A model generated the notes under the pieces. That model did not search any database and was not told where the DNA came from. It saw only the letters and a list, made by a program, of their open reading frames with translations. Both the position numbers and the translations under genes were made by a program. Below are positions 49,319-58,265 of a stretch of DNA of 64,000 nt, one piece after another (position 1 is the stretch's first letter; each line of letters starts with the position of its first letter). Origin of the DNA: Citricoccus alkalitolerans (GTDB lineage Bacteria > Actinomycetota > Actinomycetes > Actinomycetales > Micrococcaceae); contig NZ_BAAALH010000002.1 in the NCBI RefSeq assembly GCF_039528175.1, positions 1,612,001-1,676,000 of the forward strand, read 5' to 3'.

Positions 49319-50482
49319 ATGCCTGCCTCCCCCCTCGTCCTCGGCATCGAGACCTCCTGTGACGAGACCGGATTCGGCATCGTGCGCGGGACCGAGTTGC
49401 TGGCCAACGCGGTGGCCTCCTCGATGGAGGAGCACGTCCGCTTCGGTGGGGTCATCCCCGAGATCGCGGCCCGGGCCCACCTCGAGGAGTTCATCCCCAC
49501 CTTGCAGCAGGCCCTGGACACCGCGGGCGTCACCCTGGAGGACATCGACGCTATCGCCGTGACCTCCGGCCCGGGACTCGCCGGGGCCCTCATGGTCGGG
49601 GTGGCCGGGGCGAAGGCCCTCGCGCTCGCCGCGGACAAGCCGCTCTTTGGCATCAACCACCTGGTGGCCCACGTCGGGGTCGGCCTGCTGGACGGGGTGG
49701 CCGAGGGCGGAACCAAGCCGGCCGCCGTCGTGCTCGGGGACGGGAGCTCGGGCGGGCAAGAGTCCGCGGGCCACCGCAACGCGCCGCTGCCCGAGAACCT
49801 CGGGGCCTTGCTGGTCTCCGGCGGGCACACCGAGATCCTGCAGGTCAACCGCCTCACCACGGACGTCACGCTGCTCGGCTCCACGATCGACGACGCCGCC
49901 GGCGAGGCTTACGACAAGGTGGCCCGGCTCCTGGGCGCCGGCTACCCGGGCGGGCCCGTGATCGACCGGCTGGCGCACCAGGGCGATCCGATGTCCTTCC
50001 GCTTCCCGCGGGGACTGAGCGCGCCGAAGTTCGTCGGCAGCGCGGAAGAGCCCGGGAAGCACCGGCACAACTGGTCCTTCTCCGGCCTGAAGACCGCCGT
50101 GGCCCGGTGCGTCGAGCAGTTCGAGGCCGCCGGGGTGCCGGAGGACCAGATTCCGACGGCGGACATCGCCGCGTCCTTCCAGGAGGCGGTCGCGGACGTG
50201 ATCACCGCCAAAGCCGTCCGCGCCTGTACGGAGCACGGCATCACCCACCTGTTGCTCGGCGGGGGAGTGGCCGCCAACTCCCGGCTGCGCTCCCTGCTGG
50301 CCGAGCGGTGCGAGGCCGCCGGGATCGGGCTGACGGTGCCGCCCGTGCGGCTGTGCACGGACAACGGGGCCATGGTTGCCGCGCTCGGCGCCCAACTGGT
50401 GGCGGACGGGGTGGCCCCTTCCGGCCTGGACTTCGCCGCAGACCCCGGCCAGCCGGTGGAGAGCATCTCGCTGCCGGCCTGA
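49319..50482 (+). CDS. tsaD: tRNA N6-adenosine threonylcarbamoyltransferase TsaD
   Basis: A 387-residue TsaD, which transfers threonylcarbamoyl to A37 of ANN-decoding tRNAs together with TsaB and TsaE. The start GIETSCDETGFGIVRG and the metal site NHLVAHVGVG are intact. LLVSGGHTEILQVN and GSTIDDAAGEAYDKVARLLG are typical. An extra loop of about 25 residues follows the metal motif (GGTKPAAVVLGDGSSGGQES). TAGACT lies 7 bases before the ATG, a leaderless start. In relatives it follows rimI directly; here 46 kb lie between them. Confidence 0.96.
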   Translation: MPASPLVLGIETSCDETGFGIVRGTELLANAVASSMEEHVRFGGVIPEIAARAHLEEFIPTLQQALDTAGVTLEDIDAIAVTSGPGLAGALMVGVAGAKALALAADKPLFGINHLVAHVGVGLLDGVAEGGTKPAAVVLGDGSSGGQESAGHRNAPLPENLGALLVSGGHTEILQVNRLTTDVTLLGSTIDDAAGEAYDKVARLLGAGYPGGPVIDRLAHQGDPMSFRFPRGLSAPKFVGSAEEPGKHRHNWSFSGLKTAVARCVEQFEAAGVPEDQIPTADIAASFQEAVADVITAKAVRACTEHGITHLLLGGGVAANSRLRSLLAERCEAAGIGLTVPPVRLCTDNGAMVAALGAQLVADGVAPSGLDFAADPGQPVESISLPA

Positions 50483-50523
50483 CCCGTCGGCCGTGCTGGT
50501 GCTCGGAGCTTCTCCGCCCCGCC

Positions 50524-51696
50524 TCAGCCCCCGATCGACACCCGGGTCCGGGCCACCGCGTCCTGGACGACCGCGCGGAGGGGAGCGCCGGCGTCGTGCC
50601 CGGGTGCTGACGCCACGGCCGCGGCCACCCGCCGCTGGTGCGCCGCCGAGCCGCCGCCGGTGAGGATGTCCTCCACCCCGGCCAGCTCGGCCGAGCAGCC
50701 GAGGCGCTCGGCCACCGGTGCCAACCGGGTCAGCTCGGCGCGCAGGTGCTCGGAGACGAGCGTCTCCTCGCCGGCCGAGTCGAGGATGATGATGGCGTCC
50801 TGGCCGTAGCGGGCGGCCCTCCACTTGTTCTCCTGCACGTGCCACGGCGGCATGGTCGGGATGGTGCCGCCGGCCTCCAGGGTGTCGGAGAAATCCTGCA
50901 CCAGGCACTGGGTCAGGGCCGCGATCGAACCCATCTCCTCGAGGGTGGCCACGCCGTCACACACCCGCATCTCCACGGTTCCCAGCCGCGGCACGGCGCG
51001 TACGTCCCAGCGGCACTCGGTGACGTCATCGATCACGCCGGTCTTGGTCAGATCCGCCACGCACTGCTCGAAGCCGGACCACTCCCGGAACTGGAACGGC
51101 AGCCCGGCGGTGGGCAGCTGTTGGAACATCAGGGTCCGCTGGGACTGATACCCGGTGTCCACGCCCGCCCAGAAGGGGCTCGAGGCGGACAGCGCCAAGA
51201 AGTGCGGCACGTAGTTCACGAGCCCGTCCACCACGGGCATGGCCTTGCGCACGTCGTCCAGGCCCACATGTACGTGCACCCCGTAGATCAGCATCTGCCG
51301 GCCCCACCACTGGGTCCGGTCGATCATCTTGCCGTAGCGGTCCGCCGGGGTGACCTGCTCCAGGGTCGGCTCCGCGAACGGGTGCGACCCCTGGCAGTAC
51401 AGCTCCACGCCCATGGGATCGGTGACGTGACGAACGGCCCGGGCGGAGTCACGCAGCTGACCGATCCCCTCCGCCACCGAGTGGCACACATCCGTGACGA
51501 GCTCCACCGTGTTCAGCAGCAGCTCGGGTTTGACGTGCGGGTGCTCCTGCCCGAGGTGCAGCTCCGCCTGGTCCGCGACGCCGGCCAGCACCTGGTCCGC
51601 GACCGGCTTCAGCGTGCCGTCGGTCGCGTCCACCAGTGCCAGCTCCCACTCGAGGCCCAGGGTGGACTGTTCGGACCGCGCGAAGGGAAGGTTCAT
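50524..51696 (-). CDS. YbdK-type carboxylate-amine ligase (glutamate-cysteine ligase family 2)
   Basis: A 390-residue ATP-grasp-like ligase of the GCS2 family. The N-terminus TLGLEWELALVDATDG contains the catalytic ExE-type box, followed by HVHVGLDDVRKAMPVVDGLV and RTQWWGRQMLIYGVHVHV. MEMRVCD-like text (VEMRVCDGVATLEEMG) is typical of YbdK proteins. Substrate may be glutamate and cysteine or another amine. It faces tsaD tail to tail. Confidence 0.85.
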   Translation of the reverse strand: MNLPFARSEQSTLGLEWELALVDATDGTLKPVADQVLAGVADQAELHLGQEHPHVKPELLLNTVELVTDVCHSVAEGIGQLRDSARAVRHVTDPMGVELYCQGSHPFAEPTLEQVTPADRYGKMIDRTQWWGRQMLIYGVHVHVGLDDVRKAMPVVDGLVNYVPHFLALSASSPFWAGVDTGYQSQRTLMFQQLPTAGLPFQFREWSGFEQCVADLTKTGVIDDVTECRWDVRAVPRLGTVEMRVCDGVATLEEMGSIAALTQCLVQDFSDTLEAGGTIPTMPPWHVQENKWRAARYGQDAIIILDSAGEETLVSEHLRAELTRLAPVAERLGCSAELAGVEDILTGGGSAAHQRRVAAAVASAPGHDAGAPLRAVVQDAVARTRVSIGG

Positions 51697-51868
51697 GGGC
51701 TCATCCTAGAACTCCCGACCCGATGCTCCGTGCGATGGCACCTTTGGGGCTGATGGGAGTCCATCGGCCCCACAGAAGCCACCACACGGGAGAGGGGGAG
51801 TCATGGGAGGTGAAGTGAGGGGTGGGTGGCGTGGCGGAGGCGGCGACTGCGGTCCCTACGATGGTCAG

Positions 51869-53791
51869 GTGAAGACCTCCTCCCGCCTGCGCCCGTCCGC
51901 CACTGCCCCCACGGCTGTCCTGACCGCTGTTCTGGCAGCCGCCCTGGCACTCACCTCCTGCACCACACCCTCCGGGCCGGACGGCAGCGGAGAGGCCCCG
52001 ACGCCGGCCCCCGGCTCCGGCACAGACGGTACCGGGGGTGCCGGTGGAACAGGCGAACCCGAACTGAACGACCTGGAGCTGGCCTTGAACGGCCCCTCGC
52101 CGGAGCTGGAGGAGGCCGCGGCTGACGCCGTCGCCGGAATGGACACCGCCGAGAAGGCCGGGCAGGTCCTGGTCGGCCAGCTCGGGGCGGCGGGGACCGA
52201 TCCGGCCTCGATCGAGGAACTGAACCTGGGCGGGGTCATCGTCATGGGGGACGCCGTCCCGGTGGCTGCGGACGGAACCCATGACGTGGAGGCCCTGGCG
52301 GCCCGCCTGGAGGAGACGCAGGCGGCCCTGTCCGCGGGGCGGGACTGGTCCGGGATGGTCTCCGTTGACCAGGAGGGCGGACTCGTGGCGCGGATCAAGG
52401 AGCCGCTTGTGGAGTGGCCCACGCCGATGAGCTACGGCGCCGCGGCCACCGGGATGGCGGGTGCCGATGGCGTGGGCGCGGACGGTGGCGCCGCAGGTCA
52501 ACTCGCCACCGACGGTCACGCCCTGATGGGCGCCCAGCTGGCGGAGCTGGGTTTCACCCTGGACTTCGCGCCCAGTGTGGACGTGACGATCGGCGCGGAC
52601 GATCCGGCCATCGGCGCCCGCTCGTTCTCCTCCGATCCGGAGACCGTGTCCGTCCTTGGTGCCGCGGCCACTGCGGGGTTGCTGCACGCCGGTGTGCTGC
52701 CCGCCCCGAAGCACTTCCCAGGCCACGGGTCCGTCACGGATGACTCCCACGTGACCGCCCCCGTGCAGGACGCCTCAGTGGCGGACCTGGAGGACCGTGA
52801 CTGGCGGCCGTTCCATGAGCTGCTGGTCAGCGGGGGACAGTACACCCCGATGGTGATGATGGGGCACGTCGTCGTGCCCGAGCTGGAGCCGGATGTGCCG
52901 TCCTCGGTGTCCGCTACCGCCTATGAGGCGCTGCGTGGACTCGCGGTACCCGGTCCTGCCTCGGACGGTGCAGCGAACGGCGCGGCGGGTGGTGCGGCGG
53001 ACGGCACCCGATCGGTGGACGACGGCCCGTATGACGGCGTGGTGGTGACTGACGCGCTGAACATGGGCGCCCTCGTGGAGCGCTACGGCGCGAACGAGGG
53101 CCCGGTCCGGGCGCTGGCGGCGGGTGCCGACCTGTTGCTGATGCCCTCCGATCTGCCGGGCGCCCGGGACGCCCTGGTTGAGGCGGTGGACGCGGGCGGG
53201 GTCCCGGCCGAGCGCCTGGACGAGGCCGCCGAGCGGGTGGTGACCATGCTGATGTGGCGGGACCACCTGGCCCAAGAGCTCGAGGAGGCGACGGACGAGG
53301 AGAGGGAGCAGGCCGGCGTCGGAACAGAAGACGGAACAGAAGACGGGACGGAAGACGGGGCCGGAGACCGGACAGAGGCCGAGTCGGAGCAGGTCTCCCG
53401 AGACCTGTCCGCGGCGGCCATCACCGTGGTGGACGGCGTCTGCGGCGCACCACTGGTGGATGACTCCCTGCAGATCACCGGCGGCAACGAGACCGACCGT
53501 GCCCGGCTGGCCGAGGCCGCTGGGGCCGCCGGGCTCACGGTGGGCGCCGGCCCCGTGGTGGCCCTCATCGGCAGCGCCCGCGGGTCCGGGCAGGGGGACG
53601 TGGTCGTCGCCCTGGACGCGCCGTTCGGTTTGGCCCGGTCCTCGGTGTCCGACGCCGGCGCGAAGGTCGCGCTGTATGGCCGCACTCCCGGGGCCTTCGA
53701 GGCCCTGGTGGCCGTCCTGACCGGCGAGGCGGAGGCGCCCGGGGCGTTGCCCGTTGACGTGGGCAACTGGTCCGCCGGGACCGGCTGCTGA
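51869..53791 (+). CDS. Lipoprotein beta-N-acetylhexosaminidase (GH3, NagZ-like)
   Basis: A 640-residue exported GH3 enzyme. The N-terminus has a signal peptide with lipobox LTSC (Cys31), so it is anchored outside the membrane. The catalytic barrel contains KHFPGHGSVTDDSHVTAPV, the NagZ-type histidine-aspartate loop, and VVVTDALNMGALVERY with the nucleophilic Asp. A D-E-T-G acidic repeat near 465-490 (GTEDGTEDGTEDG) and a small C-terminal domain follow. GTG 51869 follows TACGAT by 6 bases. It likely trims cell-wall GlcNAc-containing fragments. Confidence 0.85.
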   Translation: MKTSSRLRPSATAPTAVLTAVLAAALALTSCTTPSGPDGSGEAPTPAPGSGTDGTGGAGGTGEPELNDLELALNGPSPELEEAAADAVAGMDTAEKAGQVLVGQLGAAGTDPASIEELNLGGVIVMGDAVPVAADGTHDVEALAARLEETQAALSAGRDWSGMVSVDQEGGLVARIKEPLVEWPTPMSYGAAATGMAGADGVGADGGAAGQLATDGHALMGAQLAELGFTLDFAPSVDVTIGADDPAIGARSFSSDPETVSVLGAAATAGLLHAGVLPAPKHFPGHGSVTDDSHVTAPVQDASVADLEDRDWRPFHELLVSGGQYTPMVMMGHVVVPELEPDVPSSVSATAYEALRGLAVPGPASDGAANGAAGGAADGTRSVDDGPYDGVVVTDALNMGALVERYGANEGPVRALAAGADLLLMPSDLPGARDALVEAVDAGGVPAERLDEAAERVVTMLMWRDHLAQELEEATDEEREQAGVGTEDGTEDGTEDGAGDRTEAESEQVSRDLSAAAITVVDGVCGAPLVDDSLQITGGNETDRARLAEAAGAAGLTVGAGPVVALIGSARGSGQGDVVVALDAPFGLARSSVSDAGAKVALYGRTPGAFEALVAVLTGEAEAPGALPVDVGNWSAGTGC

Positions 53792-53856
53792 GTGAGATCT
53801 GCGTCACTTTCCGACATGTAGCCGCAATAACCGACGAAGTGCGTGACCTAATCGAC

Positions 53857-53875
53857 TAAGGTAAGGCTTACCAAA
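53857..53875. promoter_or_regulatory. IdeR/DtxR-type iron box
   Basis: TAAGGTAAGGCTTACCAAA is a near palindrome matching the IdeR/DtxR consensus TTAGGTTAGSCTAACCTAA, 75 bases before the siderophore-binding lipoprotein gene. It implies repression by iron. Confidence 0.85.
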
Positions 53876-53950
53876 TGCAGGAGGTCGGAGCGAGGATGTC
53901 CCGCCACACCTGCGCTCGCAGCACTGCACTTCCCAAGGAGTCCCACTCTC

Positions 53951-54988
53951 ATGCAGAACACGAATCGACGCCTCGGCCTAGCAGCCCTGGTGACCACTGC
54001 CGCTCTTGCCCTGACCGCCTGCGGAGGCGGTTCTGAGGCCGAGACCACCGGCGGCTCGGCCACCGCCTCCTCGAGCGCGTCCAGCTCGGCCGGCGCCAGC
54101 GCTGAAGCGCAGTCCTTCCCGCTGGAGATCGAGGACATGGCCGGCAACCAGGTGACCATCGAGTCCGCCGATTCGATCATCGCCACGGACAACCGCATCT
54201 TCCGCACCCTCGAGGACTGGGGCGTGGAACTGTCCGCCGCCCCGCTCACGCTGATGAACGAGGGCACCGTGGACTACCCGTCCGACGACTCGATCATCGA
54301 CCTCGGCAGCCACCGTGAGCCCAACCTGGAGGGCTTCGTGGAGGCCGCGCCGGATCTGGTGCTGAACGGCCAGCGCTTCTCCGACCAGGCCGAGGCGATC
54401 AAGCCGCTGATCGGCGAGGCTGCTTTCCTCGACACCAACGTGGTGGAGGGCGAGCCGCTGGAGAGTGAACTGCGCCGGCAGACCACCCTGCTGGGTGACA
54501 TCTTCGCCCAGCAGGCCGAGGCCGAGGCCCTGGTCGCCGACTTCGACGCGGCCATCGACGAGGCCAAGGGTGCCTACGATGCCGAGCAGACCGTCGTCGG
54601 ACTCATCGCCACCGGCGGCGACCTCTCCTACGCCGCCCCGTCCACCGGCCGCGCCATCGGTCCGGTGTTCGACATGCTCGAGCTGACCCCGGCGCTGGAG
54701 CGCGAGGGCTCCACCAACCACCAGGGCGACGACATCTCCGTGGAGGCCATCGCCGAGGCCAACCCGGACTGGCTCCTGGTCATGGACCGCGACGCTGCCA
54801 CCTCCGACGCCGAGGCCGACGGTTACCAGCCGGCCGCCGAACTGATCGAGGGCTCCGAGGCACTGCAGAACGTCACCGCCGTCCAGGAGGGCAACATCGT
54901 CTACCTGCCGGAGGACTTCTACGTGCACGAGGACATCCAGAACTACACCAGCTTCCTCACCGAGCTCGCCGAGGCCTTCGGCGCCTGA
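53951..54988 (+). CDS. Siderophore ABC transporter substrate-binding lipoprotein
   Basis: A 345-residue lipoprotein of the iron-siderophore binding family (FatB/CeuE-like). The lipobox is LTAC (Cys24) after a typical signal peptide, followed by an Ala/Ser-rich linker and two lobes. DFEIEDMAGNQVTIES-type text (residues 55-75) and QHEDIQNYTSFLTELAEAF at the end fit. A strong IdeR-like operator lies upstream. It is followed by a hairpin and the two permease genes and the ATPase. Substrate is probably a catecholate or hydroxamate siderophore, not determined. Confidence 0.9.
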   Translation: MQNTNRRLGLAALVTTAALALTACGGGSEAETTGGSATASSSASSSAGASAEAQSFPLEIEDMAGNQVTIESADSIIATDNRIFRTLEDWGVELSAAPLTLMNEGTVDYPSDDSIIDLGSHREPNLEGFVEAAPDLVLNGQRFSDQAEAIKPLIGEAAFLDTNVVEGEPLESELRRQTTLLGDIFAQQAEAEALVADFDAAIDEAKGAYDAEQTVVGLIATGGDLSYAAPSTGRAIGPVFDMLELTPALEREGSTNHQGDDISVEAIAEANPDWLLVMDRDAATSDAEADGYQPAAELIEGSEALQNVTAVQEGNIVYLPEDFYVHEDIQNYTSFLTELAEAFGA

Positions 54989-55041
54989 CCCTTCCGTGTG
55001 GCTCGAAACGGCCACGTCAGCGAGAGAGTCAACACCATTCG

Positions 55042-55089
55042 GCCCGGATGCGACGGGTGGGTTCAACCGCCCGCCCAGCGCATCCGGGC
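55042..55089. terminator. Intercistronic hairpin between binding protein and permeases
   Basis: GCCCGGATGCG (55042-55052) pairs perfectly with CGCATCCGGGC (55079-55089). Inside, GGGTGGG pairs with CCGCCC-like sequence. It probably reduces read-through so that the binding protein is made in excess of the permeases. Confidence 0.7.
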
Positions 55090-55174
55090 TGAGCCGTGAA
55101 ACGCCGAGGGGTCATCCGATCGCCGCGGCAGGACGAGGGAACGCCGCCCCAGGCCGACCCCGACAGGGACACCA

Positions 55175-56248
55175 GTGACAGCACCGTACGAACACCGGAA
55201 CCCGGAGGCCCAGACGGCCCCCCTGGGCGCCGACTACCAAACCGTCCACCCGGGGGGCCATGACGGCCTGCCCCCGGAGGCCAGCGGAATCGGCCGGCGC
55301 CCGTGGCGCACCGCGGGCCCGCTGCTCATCGGGGTCGCCCTCACCCTCGGACTGATCGTGGTCTCCCTGTTCGTCGGCGTCTATGACATCGCCACCGCCG
55401 AGGGGGGCTGGGAGATGTTCTTCATCACCCGAGTTCCGCGGACCATCGCCCTGGTGCTCGCCGGCGCGGCCATGGCCATGTCCGGACTCGTCATGCAGCT
55501 GATGACGCAGAACCGTTTCGTGGAGCCGACCACCACGGGCACCACCGAATGGGCCGGCCTCGGACTGCTTGTGACCATGCTGGTGGTCCCCAGCGCCACG
55601 ATCTTCGACCGCATGCTCGGCTCGATCCTCTTCGCCTTCGTCGGCACGATGGTCTTCTTCCTCTTCCTGCAGCGGGTGACGCTGAAGTCCTCGCTGATCG
55701 TGCCCATCATCGGCATCATGCTCGGCGCCGTGGTCGGAGCCGTCTCCACGTACCTCGCCCTGCAGACGGACATGCTCCAGCAGCTGGGCATCTGGTTCGC
55801 CGGCTCCTTCACCGGGGTGGTGCGCGGCCGGTATGAGCTGCTCTTCATCGTGCTGGCCGTCGGCATTCTCATCTTCCTCCTGGCCGACCGGTTCACCGTT
55901 GCGGGCCTCGGTAAGGACATCGCCACCAACGTCGGCCTGAACTACAACATGGTGTTGCTGACCGGTGTCTCCATGATCGCGATCGTCACCGGCGTGGTCA
56001 CCGTGGTGATCGGCGCCCTCCCGTTCCTCGGGCTGATCGTGCCCAACGTGGTCTCCATGTTCCGCGGGGACAACCTGCGCACCAACCTGCCCTGGGTCTG
56101 CCTCGTGGGCATCTGGGTGGTCACGGTGTGCGACATCATCGGCCGCGTGGTCATCATGCCCTTTGAGGTCCCCGTCTCCCTGATCCTCGGGGTGGTGGGC
56201 GCTGTCGTCTTCATCGGTCTGCTCGTCAGGAGGCGCAAGCATGTCTGA
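55175..56248 (+). CDS. Iron-siderophore ABC transporter permease
   Basis: A 357-residue permease of the FecCD type. About nine membrane helices follow a polar N-terminus. The pattern RVPRTIALVLAGAAMAMSGL-VMQ is the family signature, as is GALPFLGLIVPNVVSMFRGD. GTG start at 55175 (GTGACAGCACCG). It overlaps the next permease gene by 8 bases, so both are made together. It should pair with the second permease and the ATPase. Confidence 0.93.
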   Translation: MTAPYEHRNPEAQTAPLGADYQTVHPGGHDGLPPEASGIGRRPWRTAGPLLIGVALTLGLIVVSLFVGVYDIATAEGGWEMFFITRVPRTIALVLAGAAMAMSGLVMQLMTQNRFVEPTTTGTTEWAGLGLLVTMLVVPSATIFDRMLGSILFAFVGTMVFFLFLQRVTLKSSLIVPIIGIMLGAVVGAVSTYLALQTDMLQQLGIWFAGSFTGVVRGRYELLFIVLAVGILIFLLADRFTVAGLGKDIATNVGLNYNMVLLTGVSMIAIVTGVVTVVIGALPFLGLIVPNVVSMFRGDNLRTNLPWVCLVGIWVVTVCDIIGRVVIMPFEVPVSLILGVVGAVVFIGLLVRRRKHV

Positions 56249-57320
56249 GACCATGACCAAACAGACCGAGGCGACGGCCGGCGTCGGGCCCCAGAAAGCA
56301 GCGCAGCGAAGCCGGCCGGGGCGCCAGTCCGGGCCGTTCGGGGAGCCCAGGCACCGCCGGCGCTACCTCTGGCTGGTGGGTGGGCTACTGGTGCTCGCGG
56401 CGCTGGCGACCTACGGCAACCTGGCGTGGGACAACCCCATGCCGCTCGGATCCGACGGGTTCTGGATCATCGCGAAGCTGCGCGTGGAGTCGATCGTGGT
56501 GATGCTGGTGGTCGCCGTGTGCCAGGCCGTGGCGACGGTGAGCTTTCAGACCGCCACGAACAACCGCATCATCACTCCCTCGATCATGGGGTTCGAGTCC
56601 CTGTACACGCTGGTGCAGACCGCCGCCGTGTTCTTCTTCGGCGTGGCCGGCGTGACCATGGTGGTCGGACTGCCGCAGTTCTTCCTGCAGGCCGGGCTCA
56701 TGGTGGTCTTCGCCGTGCTGCTGTACTCGTGGCTGCTTTCCGGGCGCTTCGGCAACATGCACATCATGTTGCTTGTGGGCGTGGTGCTCGGCGGTGGGCT
56801 GGGCGCCCTGTCCACCTTCATGCAGCGCGTCCTGGACCCCAACGAATTCGACGTGCTGACCGCCCGGCTCTTTGGCAACATCTCCAATGCCCAGACCGAG
56901 TACCTGCCGTACGCCATCCCGATCGTGGTGGTGTGCGCCTCCGTGCTGTTCATCCGGGCGCGGCGGCTGAACGTGATGTCGCTGGGTCAGGACGCCACCA
57001 ACAACCTGGGGCTGAACCACAAGCGCGAGACCATGATCGTGCTGACCCTGGTGGCCGTCCTCATGGCCATGACCACCTCCCTCGTGGGACCGATGACATT
57101 CCTCGGCTTCCTCGTGGCGACGCTGGCCTACCAGTTCACGGACACCTACGATCACCGGCTCATCCTGCCCGTGGCCGTGCTGATCGGCTACACGATCCTG
57201 TCCGTGGCCTACTTTGTCCTCCGGAACATCTTCTACGCGGAAGGCGCCGTGACCATCATCATCGAACTGGTCGGCGGCCTCGTGTTCCTCATTGTCATCA
57301 TGCGAAAGGGCCGACTGTGA
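56241..57320 (+). CDS. Iron-siderophore ABC transporter permease
   Basis: A 359-residue second permease of the same transporter. The helices include LRVESIVVMLVVAVCQAVAT, and the characteristic segment is FQTATNNRIITPSIMGFESL, with GPMTFLGFLVATLAYQFTDT. It overlaps the first permease by 8 bases and the ATPase by four (GTGA). The heterodimer of two permeases is typical for siderophore importers of this type. Confidence 0.93.
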   Translation: MSETMTKQTEATAGVGPQKAAQRSRPGRQSGPFGEPRHRRRYLWLVGGLLVLAALATYGNLAWDNPMPLGSDGFWIIAKLRVESIVVMLVVAVCQAVATVSFQTATNNRIITPSIMGFESLYTLVQTAAVFFFGVAGVTMVVGLPQFFLQAGLMVVFAVLLYSWLLSGRFGNMHIMLLVGVVLGGGLGALSTFMQRVLDPNEFDVLTARLFGNISNAQTEYLPYAIPIVVVCASVLFIRARRLNVMSLGQDATNNLGLNHKRETMIVLTLVAVLMAMTTSLVGPMTFLGFLVATLAYQFTDTYDHRLILPVAVLIGYTILSVAYFVLRNIFYAEGAVTIIIELVGGLVFLIVIMRKGRL

Positions 57321-58072
57321 TCACACTCGACGGCGTTCAGAAGAGCTACGGGGACGAAACCCAGATCGGGCCCGTCACCGTGGAGTTGCCCCAGGGTGGC
57401 ATCACCGCCCTGGTCGGCCCCAACGGTGCCGGCAAGTCCACGATCCTCACCATGATCGGGCGGCTGCTCAAGGTGGATGCCGGGCAGATCCAGGTGGCCG
57501 GGCAGGACATTGTCAACGGCCCGTCCAAGGTCGTGGCCAAGATCCTGTCCATCCTGCGCCAGGAGAACCACTTCGTGACCCGGCTGACCGTGCGGCAGCT
57601 GGTGGGCTTCGGGCGGTTCCCCTATTCCAAGGGCCGGCTGACGGTGGAGGACGAGAAATACATCTCGGAGGCCATCGACTTCCTCAACCTGGACAAGCTG
57701 GAGAACCGTTACCTGGACCAGCTCTCCGGCGGCCAGCGCCAGCGCGCCTACGTGGCCATGGTGCTGGCCCAGAACACCGACTATGTGCTGCTGGACGAGC
57801 CGTTGAACAACCTGGACATGCAGCACTCCGTCCAGATGATGAAGCAACTGCGCCGGGCTGCTGACGAACTCGGGCGCACCGTGGTGATCGTGCTGCATGA
57901 CATCAACTTCGCCTCCCGCTATGCCGACTGGATCCTCGCCATGAACGACGGCAAGGTCACCGAGTTCGGCACGCCCGAGCAGATCGTCACCGACGAGGTG
58001 CTGACGCGGGTGTTCTCCACTCCAGTGAAGGTGATCCAGGGCCCCGAGAGCCGCCTGGCCGTCTACTACTGA
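57317..58072 (+). CDS. Iron-siderophore ABC transporter ATPase
   Basis: A 251-residue ABC ATPase. Walker A is GPNGAGKST, the signature is LSGGQRQRA, Walker B is YVLLDEPLNNLD, and the H-loop is VLHDINFA. GTG 57317 overlaps the stop of the preceding permease. It ends the iron operon, and the hairpin 58085-58143 follows 12 bases later. It energises import of the ferric siderophore. Confidence 0.95.
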   Translation: MITLDGVQKSYGDETQIGPVTVELPQGGITALVGPNGAGKSTILTMIGRLLKVDAGQIQVAGQDIVNGPSKVVAKILSILRQENHFVTRLTVRQLVGFGRFPYSKGRLTVEDEKYISEAIDFLNLDKLENRYLDQLSGGQRQRAYVAMVLAQNTDYVLLDEPLNNLDMQHSVQMMKQLRRAADELGRTVVIVLHDINFASRYADWILAMNDGKVTEFGTPEQIVTDEVLTRVFSTPVKVIQGPESRLAVYY

Positions 58073-58084
58073 GCCCTCCTGATG

Positions 58085-58143
58085 TTGAGTCTGGAGGGAT
58101 TCACCTGAATGTGGCCGTTTTCCGTGAATCCCTCCAGAGTCAA
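58085..58143. repeat. 59-bp hairpin repeat, left copy (locus 2)
   Basis: Arms TTGAGTCTGGAGGGATTCAC (58085-58104) and GTGAATCCCTCCAGAGTCAA (58124-58143) are complementary at 19 of 20 positions, around a 19-base loop. It lies 12 bases after the ABC ATPase stop and 122 bases before the nuclease start. Confidence 0.9.
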
Positions 58144-58265
58144 CGCGGGGTGGCGGCGGGCCCGCTGTCGCCGGATCACTCCACAGGTCCTTGATCGGAC
58201 GGTTCTGTCCACACACGGCGGCGGGATAGCGGCTCGGGCACCGCAGCCTGTTCGACCCTTGGGGC

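Noticed and set aside
55112..56260. Minus-strand open frame opposite the siderophore permease, rich in Asp and His
   Set aside because: Composition is that of an antisense shadow of a membrane protein gene.
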